From Salvator merianae (Eukaryota; Chordata; Lepidosauria; Squamata; Teiidae), in NCBI GenBank assembly GCA_003586115.2, contig QVOM02000073.1, forward strand, positions 50,447,712-50,511,711: 64,000 nucleotides of DNA. Direction: 5' to 3'. The translations under genes were made by a program, and so were the position numbers. The notes under the pieces are model-generated. The model searched no databases. It saw nothing but the letters and a program-made list of their open reading frames with translations, and had not been told where the DNA came from. Of the stretch, positions 24,111 through 35,751 are shown in pieces (the stretch's first letter is position 1; each line of letters begins with the position of its first letter).

Positions 24111-24432
24111 GTAGATGCTGGTATTCTGCTCCCAGTCTTTGCCATGACAAAGGTGGGGAAGTGGGCAGCGACTGCCGTGGCAACCAGCAATGCTGCTGAG
24201 CACACAGGTGCACTCAGGCACAGTCGCATGATTGCACAGTTGCGAACGCCACATGCTGTGTGACTATGCAGTCTCACCTGGAAGTGGGTGTGAATGCACT
24301 TGACTGGGAGCAGGATAGCTGCTCCTGGTCAAGCCATGGAGCAAAATTTCATTTTCCATAGCTAGCTGTGATCAGAAGCAGCTATAGGCTGCTCCCAGTC
24401 ACACAGGCCTCTGGAAAGTGTGGAGACACTAG
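24000..24432 (+). mobile_element. MITE, family A
   Basis: It aligns with the copy at about 37.5-38.0 kb: ACCAGCATTTGCAGTGTAGA with a mirrored CTGGTATTCTG, the core CATGGAGCAAAATTTCATTT, CTGTGATCAGAAGCAGCTAT and CAGGCCTCTGGAAAGTGTGG. The left part is shared with duplication copy B. The ends are approximate. Confidence 0.65.
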
Positions 24433-24612
24433 GGCCCTTTCTGCACTTGGACATATTCCAGATTATATCTCAGAATAGGGACCTGCCATCTGCATGCTAG
24501 TGCAGACTATGGTAGACCCTGGGCAAGACCTTTCATAGTTTGCACTAGCATGTGCATAGCAAGTCCCTACTCTGGGATATAATCCACAACAAGGCCAAAT
24601 GCAGAAAGGGCC
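24433..24612. mobile_element. Foldback MITE, family B (TSD TAG)
   Basis: 180 bp: GGCCCTTTCTGCACTTGG at the left and CCAAATGCAGAAAGGGCC at the right, flanked by TAG (24430-24432 and 24613-24615). The complementarity continues inward (CAGATTATATCTCAGAATAG versus CTACTCTGGGATATAATCC), so the whole element folds back. Confidence 0.92.
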
Positions 24613-24615
24613 TAG

Positions 24616-25615
24616 CTTAAAGTGTGCTCCCTAAGTTAAAGTGCAAAAAGGCCCCATCAGTTATCCAGGCATCCCAGCAGATGACTACTGTACAATGCTC
24701 TGTCTAAGAAAAATGTTCCTTGAGATACCTTCTGAGTTTGCTCTTCAATAAATTACTGAAATAAATATATCTGTACTCCCAGAAAAGACTTATGCTCCAT
24801 CAGGGCTCTCGTCAATTCCTCCTTCCTCATAATGGGATAAGAAGTGCATTCCTTTGCCAGTGGTTTCTTTGCTAGAAGCTGCTTAATCTTCTTACCCTTG
24901 TCAATTTTGTATGTAAACCAATGTAAGATAGACAGCACCATAAAACCATTAGCATAATTAGCACTTTGATCAATTTTAAAATGACTGTCTCTCATTTCCA
25001 TACCGTGTCTGATAAGTAAAACACGATCCACTTCCCAGCATAAGAGAAAATATTTATGTGGATTAAATTATATATTAGAATGTTAAATAAACTTGAGCAT
25101 GGCAACTTCTGTCAGGTGTGCTGATAAAGATCTTATCTTTATGTATCTGCTGAACTGTTGGCAGCTCTGCTCCTGTTCTCTTTTGCCATATGCATGTGTG
25201 AGTCAGCACCTTTTGTCCTTGAACTATGATTTCACTGAAGATGACAATGTAATCTTGTTACACTGATTGGAAAGCTACAGGCGACCTGCCTTAGGCAGGC
25301 TATGGATGGCAAGGGACATTCTCCCTGCACACTGTTCTAAAAGCACCTCCCCCAACCGTGATAACATTTGCAGCACAGAGGTGAGGGAGCAGACACATGC
25401 AGCAAGAGCTGACAGAGAAACCCAGAAGTTCCATCTTTCTTCTGTGTTTTAAAGCTCTTTGACACTGGCCCGCAATCTCCAGTTGTTACACCTGATTTTT
25501 CTACAGATTGATAGGTGCCTCCTTAACTGCTGCTCCCAGTTTTTGTTTCCCTCCTTTTATGTCTGTTGTTTTTGCACTATGCTGATGATGTACACATTGA
25601 CTATTATGAAATAAA
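24616..25615. other. Spacer between the duplicated segments
   Basis: AT-rich DNA with no long-terminal-repeat internal features: no primer-binding site after copy A, no polypurine tract before copy B and no retroviral frame. Nothing else recognised. Confidence 0.6.
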
Positions 25616-26460
25616 CAGTTGATTCTTGAATCCTAGTTATATTCTGCCTTATTACTAGGGCATAAAAGGCAGTCTGCAAGTCTGAAAGGTTAAGCAAATA
25701 ATTAAATTGACAGTCAGGGACCCATATGAGGAAAAATAAAAACATAGCAAGAAGAATCAAATGTATATTAAAAATGCTACAATTAGAGAGGTCATTGGGT
25801 GGCTGTAAGAAAAAAAAAACTATTTTACTTTGCTACTAAATGGTTCAGGTTTCCCTGTCAGAGACTGTGACAGGACGCACACATCATGGAAAAGCACCTG
25901 GGAAAAGCCTGTGGGGCATGTTCTCACACCCAGTAAGGCCTGCAGCTTGCCTCAGAGGGGTGGAAGGCAGAAGTGTATGCACGGAGAGCACAACAAACAA
26001 TCCTGAGAGTACTTGCTGCCTTCCTCCTTAATTGCCATGGGGTTAGATAGCAATGATGCTATTGGTGTGCCATTCAGCCAGAGTCATTAAAGAGATGCAC
26101 ACAAAATGGTTGATTTCCAGGGCCATGGTCAGAAACTTTAAAGCCAGTGTAAAAATATACTGAACATTAACAGCAAATTAATAAATATCAGAAATGTTAA
26201 CTTTTAAATTGCTACCACGAAGCAGAAATCCCATCAAAATAAAGAAGAACTAAACCTAGCCTCTGATTAACATTATTTTTCTTTATTTTCTAAATTCTAA
26301 TGCCTCTCAGTCCAGGAAGTGTTACTATCTGTCACCTTCTTCACTACTCAGTGCAAGCAGAGTTCCATTCTAACTTGGAACTGATCACACAGCACAAACA
26401 CCATCTGCACTGTGGGGCCCTAGTCTTGAATATTAGCAAAATCCCAGCATTCACACTGCT
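25616..26460 (+). repeat. Segmental duplication, copy B
   Basis: The direct-orientation partner of 23218-24110, about 2.4 kb downstream. It lacks the (AC)n run and stops matching about 140 bp into the family A MITE, just after CCCAGCATT, where copy A continues through the rest of that MITE. Confidence 0.93.
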
Positions 26461-27745
26461 ACAGCCACTCACAGAGGATATGATAGCCCTTCTCAGAAAG
26501 GACAGATGATACTGAGGAAACAGTCAAGACAGTTTCCTATCATCCCATGTTTCAAAACAAAGAATAGCCAACCAGTTTCAACTATAATAACACAGATATC
26601 TGGTTGAATATTGGAAGATATCTACAGTAAAACCAATTCAGCAGTGTACCCAACGTAGAAATGATGCTCCTTTTCCCCACAAGATACATTAAGGCAAAAG
26701 CTTTTTGTTAGGGATGGAGATGTGCATGAACCAAAATTTAGGAGTTTGGTTTGAATCAAACTGAATTCCCTTTGTTCTTCCCTCTTCTAAGGTGATGCCA
26801 TAAAATAGGAGGAAACTGGGGGGGGGGGGGAGGACATCTTTCTTTAACAAAAGCAGTTCCTGCATAGACTCTGTTGCTTCATGAGTGGAGGGACACCATG
26901 CGATTTTCCTGTTCAGTTTTGTTCTGTCATGTGTTACAAGATGGCAGTTTCAAAAATCCCTCTAGGAAAATCTGATAGGTTGAAAACCACAAATCATAGG
27001 CTACTTTTTCTCACATACACATGTATTCATTCACCCAACGATACTATGTAAACCATTTTATTATTAACCTCCCAGATCCTAAAAAGTGTATTTGGTTTAT
27101 ATGGAGCAGATGAGAGAAGGCATGCTTTGATTTGTTTTCTGAAGTGCCAAACCACCCTTTTAACTTTAATTTATATCCGTGTCTGCATAAACCTATTCAG
27201 GAACTGAAGCAAGATAAGACAAGTAGGTCTTTAACATTCCTTATGTTCTGTTTTGTGCTGCTAGGAAACTCTTTAAAGGGTGAGGCAGGAGTTCTTCACA
27301 TGTATTTTTTTCTATACCTAATTTAACCAGCATAGGCCTAAGGCATTATATTTTACAGAGTCTGTGGAAGTGAGCCATTAGTTTCACTGAAAAAGTGAGA
27401 AAAGAGAACAAAATGGTTTATACAGTGTGAGCTGTACTTTCCCTAGACATCCTTATCATGTTATTTTAGATTTAAAAGATAGAGAATGACCAACTTTCAC
27501 CCATCCCATAAGTGTGGTGAACAAACTTCTCCACAAGGTTGCCACATATCTTAAGAAAACAAAGATGAAACAGAATCATTTTTTTTTAAAAAAAAAAAAA
27601 TAGATTGCCATAAAGTTTACATATGTCAACATTTGTACAGCGGCAAATTTAGAAATGATAACAAAATTCAAATAGAAATACAGATCATCTCACCATTGTG
27701 GGGAACACAGAAGTGTCTGTGTTTATGATTCTTTCCATATTTGCA
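26461..27745. other. Intergenic DNA with a solitary hAT-like end and a G13 run
   Basis: TAGGGATGGAGATGTGCATG at 26709 looks like one hAT-type terminus, but I see no partner end. A run of 13 G lies at 26818-26830, and a T/A tract at about 27577-27601. Otherwise unassigned. Confidence 0.5.
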
Positions 27746-28228
27746 GGGTCTGTACTGTGTTAGCTGGAACTGTTCCTACAGGAACAGTTCCCACTTGAAG
27801 CAGTCCAGCTGTCCTGGAACAAGGCCATCTGCACTTCAGACAGCTGTTCCAGGATAGCCCCAGCATTATCCCAGGATGCTTCAAAGCCCACCTGAGCTTC
27901 AGAACCTGCTGTGAGGGCGCTGATGGCCAGGAATGAAAGCTTGTGGCCTCAGAGACCCAGGAAGTCACATTTTGGCATCACAAGTTGGTCTGCTGTTGAA
28001 CTGGAGGAAGGAGGAATGCACCCTTCTGCATGCCTCCTTGTTTCATTCTAGAGCCCTGGATTGCTGGTAGACCTTTTACAAAGGTCTATCGGTATCCTGC
28101 TATAGGTGCCCATTTTGGCCACTTAGACTCAACTACACTCCATCCAGTGTGGATGGAGAGGCCTAGAAAGGGTTGTGCCCTCTCTATCCCACAACATAGT
28201 GCAGAAGAGAGAAGTTCAGAAGTAGGCC
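27746..28228. mobile_element. MITE, family C
   Basis: It shares an ordered set of blocks with 47357-47948: CTGGAAC..., GGAATGAAAG, GGCCTCAGAGACCCAGGAA, an ACTCCATCC...GGATGGAG inverted pair and GTGCAGAAG near the right end. The left end GGGTCTGTACTGTG fits the family. The right end is worn and no target duplication is visible. Confidence 0.6.
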
Positions 28229-28500
28229 AAGCCTCATGCTGAACCAGTATATTGATCAGTATTGAAAGGCTCTATGTTCAGTTGAAAAATGTCAAGGTGT
28301 CTGTTGCATTTTCTTTTATGTTTTTGTGTTTTAACTTGATTGCAACAGGATAAAAACAAGCAAAACATTTGATAGATAATTATCTAAGACTTCTTAGAAG
28401 AGAGCCCTCCATATATTAGCATATATATTAGGAAATGTATTAATATTCTGTTTTTCTTCCACAAATAAAGAGGTCTTCTGTAACATTTGATTTAATAACA

Positions 28501-28954
28501 TAGTGATGTGCATTTCATCACCACTGTATCATACAATACAAGGTCTGAAAAATTTGAAAACTCAGTGGTGCCTCCAAGTGCCTTTGGACTGGAAACTGTA
28601 GTAGGCAGATACAGATGCTATATACTGTCCAACTCACAAAACAGTCAGCCAACCCTAAAATTATAAAACATTTTCAACATTTAGTAAATCTGTAAAAACT
28701 ACTGAAAAATAGCTCAATGAGCCAAATGCTTCAAGGGTCAAACTGTAAGAAGCATATACACCACTTCTGTTGGGGATTGCAGGACTCCACCATAGTGAAC
28801 AAGTCACTCAAAACACTTCTCCTGATTGTTCCCTTTAACTATAATATTCAAAACTTTTCAAGGGTTCTGACAAAATGCTCAAAATGTTTTGATGGGTTTC
28901 AAGTTTTATTCCAAATTGGATCAATATTCAAAATTCATTTTGTGCACATCTCTA
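28501..28954. mobile_element. hAT-type MITE, old copy
   Basis: It starts TAGTGATGTGCATTTC and ends TTTTGTGCACATCTCTA, which are inverted relatives of the TAGGGATGTGCAC ends seen at 21469 and 30531. No matching 8-bp flanks, so it is older or the flanks have decayed. The interior is rich in TTCAAAA/TTTTGAA words. Confidence 0.65.
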
Positions 28955-29149
28955 TTGAGGACACTTCCAGCTGTTGATTGTAGAACAGACCATGAATTGC
29001 CAGGGTCTAACTTAAAACTCCCAGATAAACAAAGATGGAAAATATGCTGAAGAATTATGTGTGGAAATATTCCTAGCAATGAAAGTAGCAGCACACTTAC
29101 CAAAGATCATGAAGGATAAAGACATTTTATTAACAACAATACTGATAAT

Positions 29150-30196
29150 TGTTAAAATGGTAGTGTTTCCTGTGAAAACTGGACAGTGAGAAAAAATGGG
29201 AGAAGAAATGTAACCTTTGAATTATGAATCTAGAGATTGCCATTCGATACACCATTGGCTACAGGAAGAATCAATCAGTCAGTCCGAGACTAAATAAAAT
29301 CTGACTGCTTCCATGAGACAGTGGTCAACAGCAAGGAGAAGTTCATGTTCTTTGGACATGGAATTCAGGCAGATGATGGACTAGTAAAAAAAAATACATA
29401 GTTATAATTTCTCCCCTGAAGATATTATAGAGTTGGACAAAGAAACCAGACTTTGAAAGTGGATTTTAAACCATCACTTATATTTACTCAACTTTTGCAA
29501 TCCTTGCCTTTGGCCAGTTGGTATAAACTATCTGTGAATTGTAATATTCATCTTTGATATTTGGGTGCCTTGAATTTTGCTGAATTTTACCCACTGAAGT
29601 TTTGAACAAGTGCTATCATTGGAGCAGTAAGGAAACAGGAAATGCATTTGTGACTCTGATCAGATTGAAGACCTCCCCAATTTATTTTCTTGTCAGGTAT
29701 ATTATGAACCTAGTGAAAAGTTTGTATGATATTATCTTGGTAGGTTAAGCACCAACACAACTCAAGATATAGCTACTTATTTGATAAGTGACCTTAATGT
29801 GCAGATATAACATGATTCAGTTTGTTGTTGCTGCTAGAAAGAGATGAGTGAAGTTTGAAAGCTCTATATAAGTAAGTAAAGTTTTATTGGGTGGTTGCAG
29901 GAATATTTCCCTTTTTTAAGCTCTATATCTTTTATATCTTGTTTTGTGATGGTCTATGGTCCAATACAATGAAATGGAACTAAAAAGTGAAAATTATTAT
30001 GCCTTCCAAGTATGAGGGAAGCAGAAGAAGGGGAAGACAAAGGACAAGGTGGATAGATACTATCAAAGATTATATTTACGAGAACTGTGAGATCTTATTA
30101 AAGTAAGGTCAAAATGGCAAGCATCTATCCCTACACCAGAAGCTGTGGAACTTGACTTGATGACATCTAGCAATAACATAACAGCAACAAAAACAA
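29150..30196 (+). mobile_element. RTE/BovB-like LINE remnant (ORF C-terminal part)
   Basis: A broken reverse-transcriptase-element tail. Near 29171 the frame reads CENWTVRK and then TFEL, near 29341 MFFGHG, and near 30019-30069 RRRGRQRTRWIDTIKD. These are characteristic words of the C-terminal region of RTE/BovB ORFs. The 3' tail ACTTGATGACATCTAGCAAT with an AAC-rich end also fits reptile BovB-type elements. About 600 bp between 29390 and 29990 has no match I recognise and may be an insertion. Several in-frame stops show it is dead. Confidence 0.65.
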
Positions 30197-30530
30197 TCTG
30201 GTAGACACATTTTTGTCTGGGGATTATGGTGGGGAAAATAAAAACTCTAAAGACTCACAATTATTTAATGATAAGAAGTGGAAAATATATTACTGTAGAA
30301 TTCAATGAACCAGCAGTCAGCCAGGGTAGTCCAATATTTTATTGTACCTACAGTGCAATCAAGTCTTACTCAAAGGCTAATTACAGCCACCAAAATGAGA
30401 GCAGCTTCCTTTTAAACATAGACTGAACCCCCCCAAGTGACTTAAAAGCAGGAGCACCACATGCCTCACACCCTCATTGTCTTCGAAGTTGGGGAATGAA
30501 AGTTTTCCCACCTTCGAAAAGGCCACCCAG

Positions 30531-31310
30531 TAGGGATGCGCACAAAGCTTCGTGCACTTCGAATTTCGCGCAAAGATGGTGTTTCCACCATCTTCGGCGA
30601 AATGTGAAGACAAAAGGGGCTCGCGAATGCGAATGGCGAAGGTCCCGGTGACCTTCGAGACCTTCGCCATTTGCCGCGAGCTCCCTCTTTTTGGCCGCGA
30701 GAAGCTCCTGCATCAGAGCGTAGAAGCTTCATGCAGCCTAAAAGAGGGAGACCGATCAGAAACGTCAGAAAATCAATGCTGAATCCAATCGCTAAAGTAG
30801 TGCTGCCTCTGTGACAGGCAGCACTTAACTTTAGCAATCGGATTCGGCATTGATTTTTCTCTGTTTCCGATCGCTGTCTCTCATTCCCCCCCCCCCGCCT
30901 GTCAGCGCGCACACTGACAGACTGGGGGGGGGAATGAGAGAGCGTTGCACGATCGGAAACGGAGAAATCAAGGTGAAGGGAAGACCTTCGCCTTGATTTC
31001 TCTCTTTCCGATTGCGCTCTCTCTTATTCCCCCTAGTCTGTCAGTGCGCGCGCGCGACTGACAGGCTAGGGGGAATGAGAGAGCAATCGGAAACGGAGAC
31101 AAATCAAGGCGAAGGGAAGACCTTCGTGGCGAAGGTCTTCCCTTCGCCTTGATTTGTCTCCATTTCCGATCAGTCGGTCACTGCGAAGATTTTCGCCGCG
31201 AAAATGAAAGGCTCCCTTTTCGAGCCTCTTGTTTTCGCGCGAAAACAAAGCTCCCTTGCTTTGCAGCACTGCGAAGCGAAGAGGGGAAAGTGCCTTCGTG
31301 CACACCCCTA
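30531..31310. mobile_element. hAT-type element built of serial hairpins, intact 8-bp TSD
   Basis: A 780-bp element starting TAGGGATGCGCACAAAGC and ending CTTCGTGCACACCCCTA, flanked by a perfect 8-bp duplication CCACCCAG (30523-30530, 31311-31318). The interior is a train of stem-loops: 30632-30644/30659-30671 (13 of 13 paired), about 30752-30808/30815-30872, about 30868-30905/30912-30955, about 30951-30985/30986-31017, about 31010-31052/31055-31092, and 31089-31126/31130-31167 (about 38-bp arms, 3-nt loop). It ends near a palindrome GTTTTCGCGCGAAAAC. It is CpG-rich, unlike the surrounding DNA, suggesting recent insertion. No transposase frame. Confidence 0.93.
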
Positions 31311-31318
31311 CCACCCAG

Positions 31319-31721
31319 CCATCCTTTTGGTCAAGCCAGAAGTGGTCTCAAAGGTGGCCATTTTGGCCATGCAAAAAAACCCCCACCCAAGCAGTGCACA
31401 GGTCAGGTAGGTTATTCACGTGGCCTCGAGTATCTACATGGCAGCAGTATGAGCACCTGAGGGTGGCAAGTGACCACAGAATTTGTTTTCCTGCTCTGTG
31501 GGAAGGATGGCTCCAAGGACACTTGCTGCCTTTCAAGCACCCTTAGAGGAGTCCTGCATGCCCGGCAGCACCACTGTCCTCCACTGGGCACTTTCTGAAA
31601 TCCACGTGTATGCAGCACAGTTCTTTCAGAGGGTGACCCTGTTTCTAGTTGGGGATTTCATAAGTATTGGAAAATAATTATTGAAAAAGTGACTTTCAGG
31701 ATACATTGCAAGTTCTTAACT
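31319..31721. other. Probable continuation of a host MITE
   Basis: Together with about 30430-30522 this flank resembles text near 61190-61340 (GGGGAATGAAAGTTT.CCC and a GTCA.GCCAGA...GGCCAT block). The hairpin element at 30531 may therefore have landed inside an older MITE. The ends are not defined. Confidence 0.35.
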
Positions 31722-32260
31722 GAGACCGTTTGTGTATACAACATTATTCCATTCCAGGAAAGGGACTAGGGACCTCCCTTCCACATGCTGCTGCAGAATA
31801 GGGGAAACTCCACCTCCTCTTAGCACAATCTGTCCACACAGGATGGAGCATAACCTGGACTAGGGTGCCCAGAATGGTGCCGTTGTCGTGTTTATTGGTA
31901 GACTTTGCCATCAAGGTATTCCAGTGTGCTGCTGACCTTGTCCCAGAACAGCAGGTTGTGCGAGGAAGGCACACGCCCCCCTCTTCTGCAATACAGAGTC
32001 TCATTTTGGCAGTGCAACATGATGTCCTGCCAAAACAGGTCCCAGAAACTCCAAAGGCCAGAAACTTTTGTTCCTGCACTTTACCAGGAGCTGACAATCA
32101 GCTCCCAGTAAAGCTGTGGAGCACTAATTTGTGCTCCACAGCTAGTTGTGATTGGGAGCTTCATTATGCTGCTCCTGGTCACAAGGGTCCCCACAGAGTG
32201 CGGAAGCGCTGTCCTAGTGAACGTCTCAGATGTTCACTAGTACAAAGTGCAAACAGGCCT
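31722..32260 (+). mobile_element. MITE, family A
   Basis: It ends with CAAAGTGCAAACAGGCC and starts with the related GAGACCGTTTGTGTA. It contains the core palindrome TGTGGAGCACTAATTTGTGC with TCCACA at about 32113-32138 and the CCAGGAGCTGA..TCAGCTCCCAG hairpin. No matching 3-bp flanks. Confidence 0.75.
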
Positions 32261-33698
32261 TTAGTCTAAGGGTGAGTCTGAACTGGCCAGTATATGGACT
32301 AGCAAGTATCCTAGGAGTCTCCTAGCATACTGGACTAGTAAGTGGTCTACCAGATCAGCAAGTGGACTAGGAACCTCAGTGTTATTACCATCACAAGCCT
32401 GTTTGCCTGGTTACCATGAAGTGGAAAGTCATTACATGATAGAACCACTACAATCCTCAATCACATATACAGATGATTTGTGCTTCTGGCATTTCCTCTC
32501 TCCCAACTGTGCAAATATGTAAGTCCTGTTACATCCAACTAAAGTTCTATAAAACAGACTTACTTTATTCAGTACAAGCATTCTAGAGGTAAACATCCAA
32601 AAAGCCAAGTAAACGTAATAGTTAACATTTCTTTAAATATATATTTACTCATAACATTTATTTATGAAAATGGGTGGATTGCTAGTTCTGGCTGTCCTTT
32701 CTTGGAGGCCTCTAGGGCTTAATAAACATTTCCTTTAATGTCCTCTGGGGGATCTCTTCTGGATTCTTGAGCTTCTCACGTTAGGGCTTGTGTCTCAGGG
32801 TGGAGTTACTCAATTTATTTTAAGTGGTCTAAAATAATGGCAGGTGTCAGCAATCTAAAATACCATGATAAATTATGCATTTCATGAATAAACAAGCCAT
32901 TATTTGAGGGCTTTGGAACTGTCACAGTTTGAGGAGGGGGAGGTAATAGCAACAAAATGTTTCTTGTACATTTTGCATGCTGCACATAATGTAGCATCAT
33001 ATATCATGACTGCTTTATCTGAAATGGAACCAAGCCAATGTATTGCTTTACCTTCCTCGTTTGGTTGTGTTCATTAATCTAATGTATCTGCTGTTTAAAT
33101 ACTAATAATGAACTTCTGAGCAATTGCAGAGTCAGATTTTTGTTGTGGGTTAGTTCTGAATGTATTGCAAATAGCCATAATCTACTTGACATCCACAAGA
33201 GCAAATTACTGTATATGCATAACAGAATTTTCTTTAAATGGCCTGATATCACTTAACTTTGACTCAGGTGAAGATATGGGAGTCTTCTGGCTTGGTGGTG
33301 AAATGGTATATTGTATTCACCTGATCGTTGCCATCTTTCCCTTCTTTGCACAAATATATAGTTAGATATAGTTCTCTGATATAGTTCTAGGTTCAAGGCT
33401 GATGCCTGCAGTTCTTCACATCACTGATTTGGCTTTCATGATGTCCTATGAGCCCCCTGATTGCGCAAAACTGGCTAGGTGGTTGTGAATGGGACTTCGG
33501 TTTCTAGAGAGATGGAGTATGGCTGGATCAGCACAGTGCCATTATAGTGCCTACAATATGCAATTACAGTGCAATAGTTGCATAACATCAAAATCGCACC
33601 TGGAATTCCCTCGCTGTGATTGTGACTGGTGAGAGCATTAGGTAGTATGCAGTTAGCAAACTGCAGTTATGTACCTTGACCAATTTTTTACCATTGAA
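32261..33698. other. Intergenic DNA, nothing recognised
   Basis: AT-rich. No repeat boundary or exon that I can support. Confidence 0.5.
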
Positions 33699-35043
33699 CA
33701 AGGTATCCTGAATAAAAAGATGATCAAATGTGGAATTGGCAACACAGCTGTTAATTGGATCCATAACTGGCTCAATGATGGCATCCAAAGGATTGTCATA
33801 AACAGCTTCTTGTCACCCTGAACGGAAGTCTCTAGCGGGGCTCCACAGGGTTCAGTCTTGGGCCCAGGACTGTTCAAAATCTTTATAAATGACCTGGATG
33901 ATGGAGTTGAGGGGACATTGATCAAATCTGCAGATAATACAAAGCAAAGAGAAGGGGCTAATACTTTGGAAGAAAGGGAAAATATTCAAAAACATTTAGC
34001 CAAACTTGAAGCATTGGCTGAAACAAACAAAATGAAATTAAACAGGGAGAAATGAAAAAGCCTTGCATTTAGACAGCAAAAATGAAAGAAATAAATACAG
34101 AATAGGAGAAAGCTGGCTTAGCAGCAGCCTTTGTCAGATAGATTTGGGTGTATTAGTAGATCATAAGTTAAATATGAGCCAACAGCATGATGCAGCCTGA
34201 AAGACAGCAAATGCCATCCTGGGATATATTAGGAGGAGCATAGATTCTAGATCATGAGAGGTAATTATTCCACTCTACTCTACCTTAGTCAGATCTCATT
34301 TGGGCTACTGTGTCTAGTTCTGGCCACCCCAATTTTAAAAAGACATTGACAAAATGGAGCAAGTTCAAAGGAGAGTGACCAAGATAGTAAAAATACTGGA
34401 AGCATACTGGAATACTCTGTCCTGGGCATTCTATTTACTCTGGCTGAGGAAACAACTTCCCTTCCCCTCTTTCAAGCACTCTTATTTTTTTTAGTGTATC
34501 TATTTTATATTTTGTTTTTATTGATGTAACCCACCTTGAGACCTATATAAGGTGGGATAGAAATGCAAACAAACAAATAAATAAATAGAAGGGGTCAGGA
34601 CTTCTGCTACTTAGCAAATGGCAGAAGCCTAGATCAGACCATAGTCTGGTCTACTACCTAATGTGGAACAGCCCCAAGTCTAGATATATTTAGCCTGCAG
34701 CAGAGAAGACCAGAGAGGGGATATGATATCTGTCTTCAGATATCTGAAGGACTGACACATTGTAGAGGGATTGGACTTATTCTTACTTGCTCCAGATAGC
34801 AGGAGTAGAACCAACGGATGAAACTTCAAGGAAAGAGATACAGGTTAGACATTAGAAAAAACTCTCTGACAGTAATAAGTATTAGTGGAAGAGGTTAACT
34901 CATGAAGCAGTAAATTCCCCTTCACTGGTGGTCTTCAGGTAGAGGTTGGATAGTTACCAGTCCAGGATGATCTAGTGATTCTTGCATTGGGCAGTGGATT
35001 GGACTTAATGACCTTGGAGGTCCTTTCTAACTCTATGACCTTT
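33699..35043 (+). mobile_element. CR1-type LINE, 3' part, inactive
   Basis: It covers the end of the reverse transcriptase and the 3' UTR of a CR1-family retrotransposon. At 33835-33900 it encodes GAPQGSVLGP and then FINDLDDG, hallmark CR1 words. Further on come SADNTK and, at about 34264-34380, text encoding the ...SHLGYCV.FWPP... region and EQVQRRVTK. The 3' end (TTGGACTTAATGACCTTGG, then GGTCCTTTCTAACTCTATGA) is the typical CR1 terminus. It is broken by in-frame stops, the catalytic Ala-Asp-Asp reads Ala-Asp-Asn, and about 270 bp of foreign DNA interrupts it at about 34400-34672. Confidence 0.92.
34400..34672 (+). mobile_element. L2-like LINE tail inserted in the CR1
   Basis: It contains TTGATGTAACCCACCTTGAG, then GGTGGGATAGAAATG and an (AAAC/AAAT)n tail ending near 34588, the typical 3' end of reptile L2-like LINEs. 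A further 80 bp to 34672 is unassigned. CR1 sequence resumes at about 34673 (TATTTAGCCTGCAG). Confidence 0.6.
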
Positions 35044-35751
35044 GTGCCTTAAGAACACAAGAAGAGCACAACTGAATCAGACTCAAAAAGCTGGTTGTGA
35101 TATTAACTTTGGGGTTTGGCACACACAGGGGTGGCAAGTTTTTCCAGGTTACAAGATCAATTTGAAAGAAGAGCACAGTCAATCATGACCATTATGGCAG
35201 AAACTGAAGTGAATTAACTACACATACTGTCTATCAGCAGTGGTCAGGATATCAAGGTCACAGGGACAAAGGGGCAAGGCTCTCATGTGAAGTTTCTCTT
35301 TGATCTATCTGGACAATACTGCTCTACATATATATTTGAATCTTGACAAATGACTTGAGTCAATTACACTACAATTTCTCTGATTTCCTCTTCAATGGCT
35401 AAAACAAAACCAGAGATTTCAGTCAACAATATTCTGTGGGTAAAAGTGAACAGCATATGGTGGAAAAGCTGATTAGGTGTTTAATTAAAGCAAACATGCT
35501 CAGCAGCTGTTGTTCCAAAACTGCGTACATTTGTCTTTTTCAGTTTTCAGTAGTGATTAGTTGGTATTAGTATTGGTTTGCAAAAGGCTGGGCTTTTTAC
35601 CTTCCATTCACACGGCTCCTCCCTACATACCATTTCTAAGGTCTTTTACTAAACAGGAAAAGCGAGTATTTTTAGCTTTCTCCAGAGTAGCCATATAGAG
35701 ATTTGATGTTTTCTTTTTAATATAATGGATGCATAGTAAACCAATATTTGT
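35044..35751. other. Intergenic DNA, nothing recognised
   Basis: No repeat or exon that I can support. Confidence 0.5.

Noticed and set aside
23218..26460. The duplicated segments as two long terminal repeats of a retroelement
   Set aside because: No primer-binding site after copy A, no polypurine tract before copy B, no coding remnants between them, no flanking duplication, and the match ends inside a MITE.
30466..30912. 148-codon minus-strand open frame
   Set aside because: It runs through the hairpin arms of the hAT-type element. The Arg-rich product reflects repeated GAAGG/CTTCG words.
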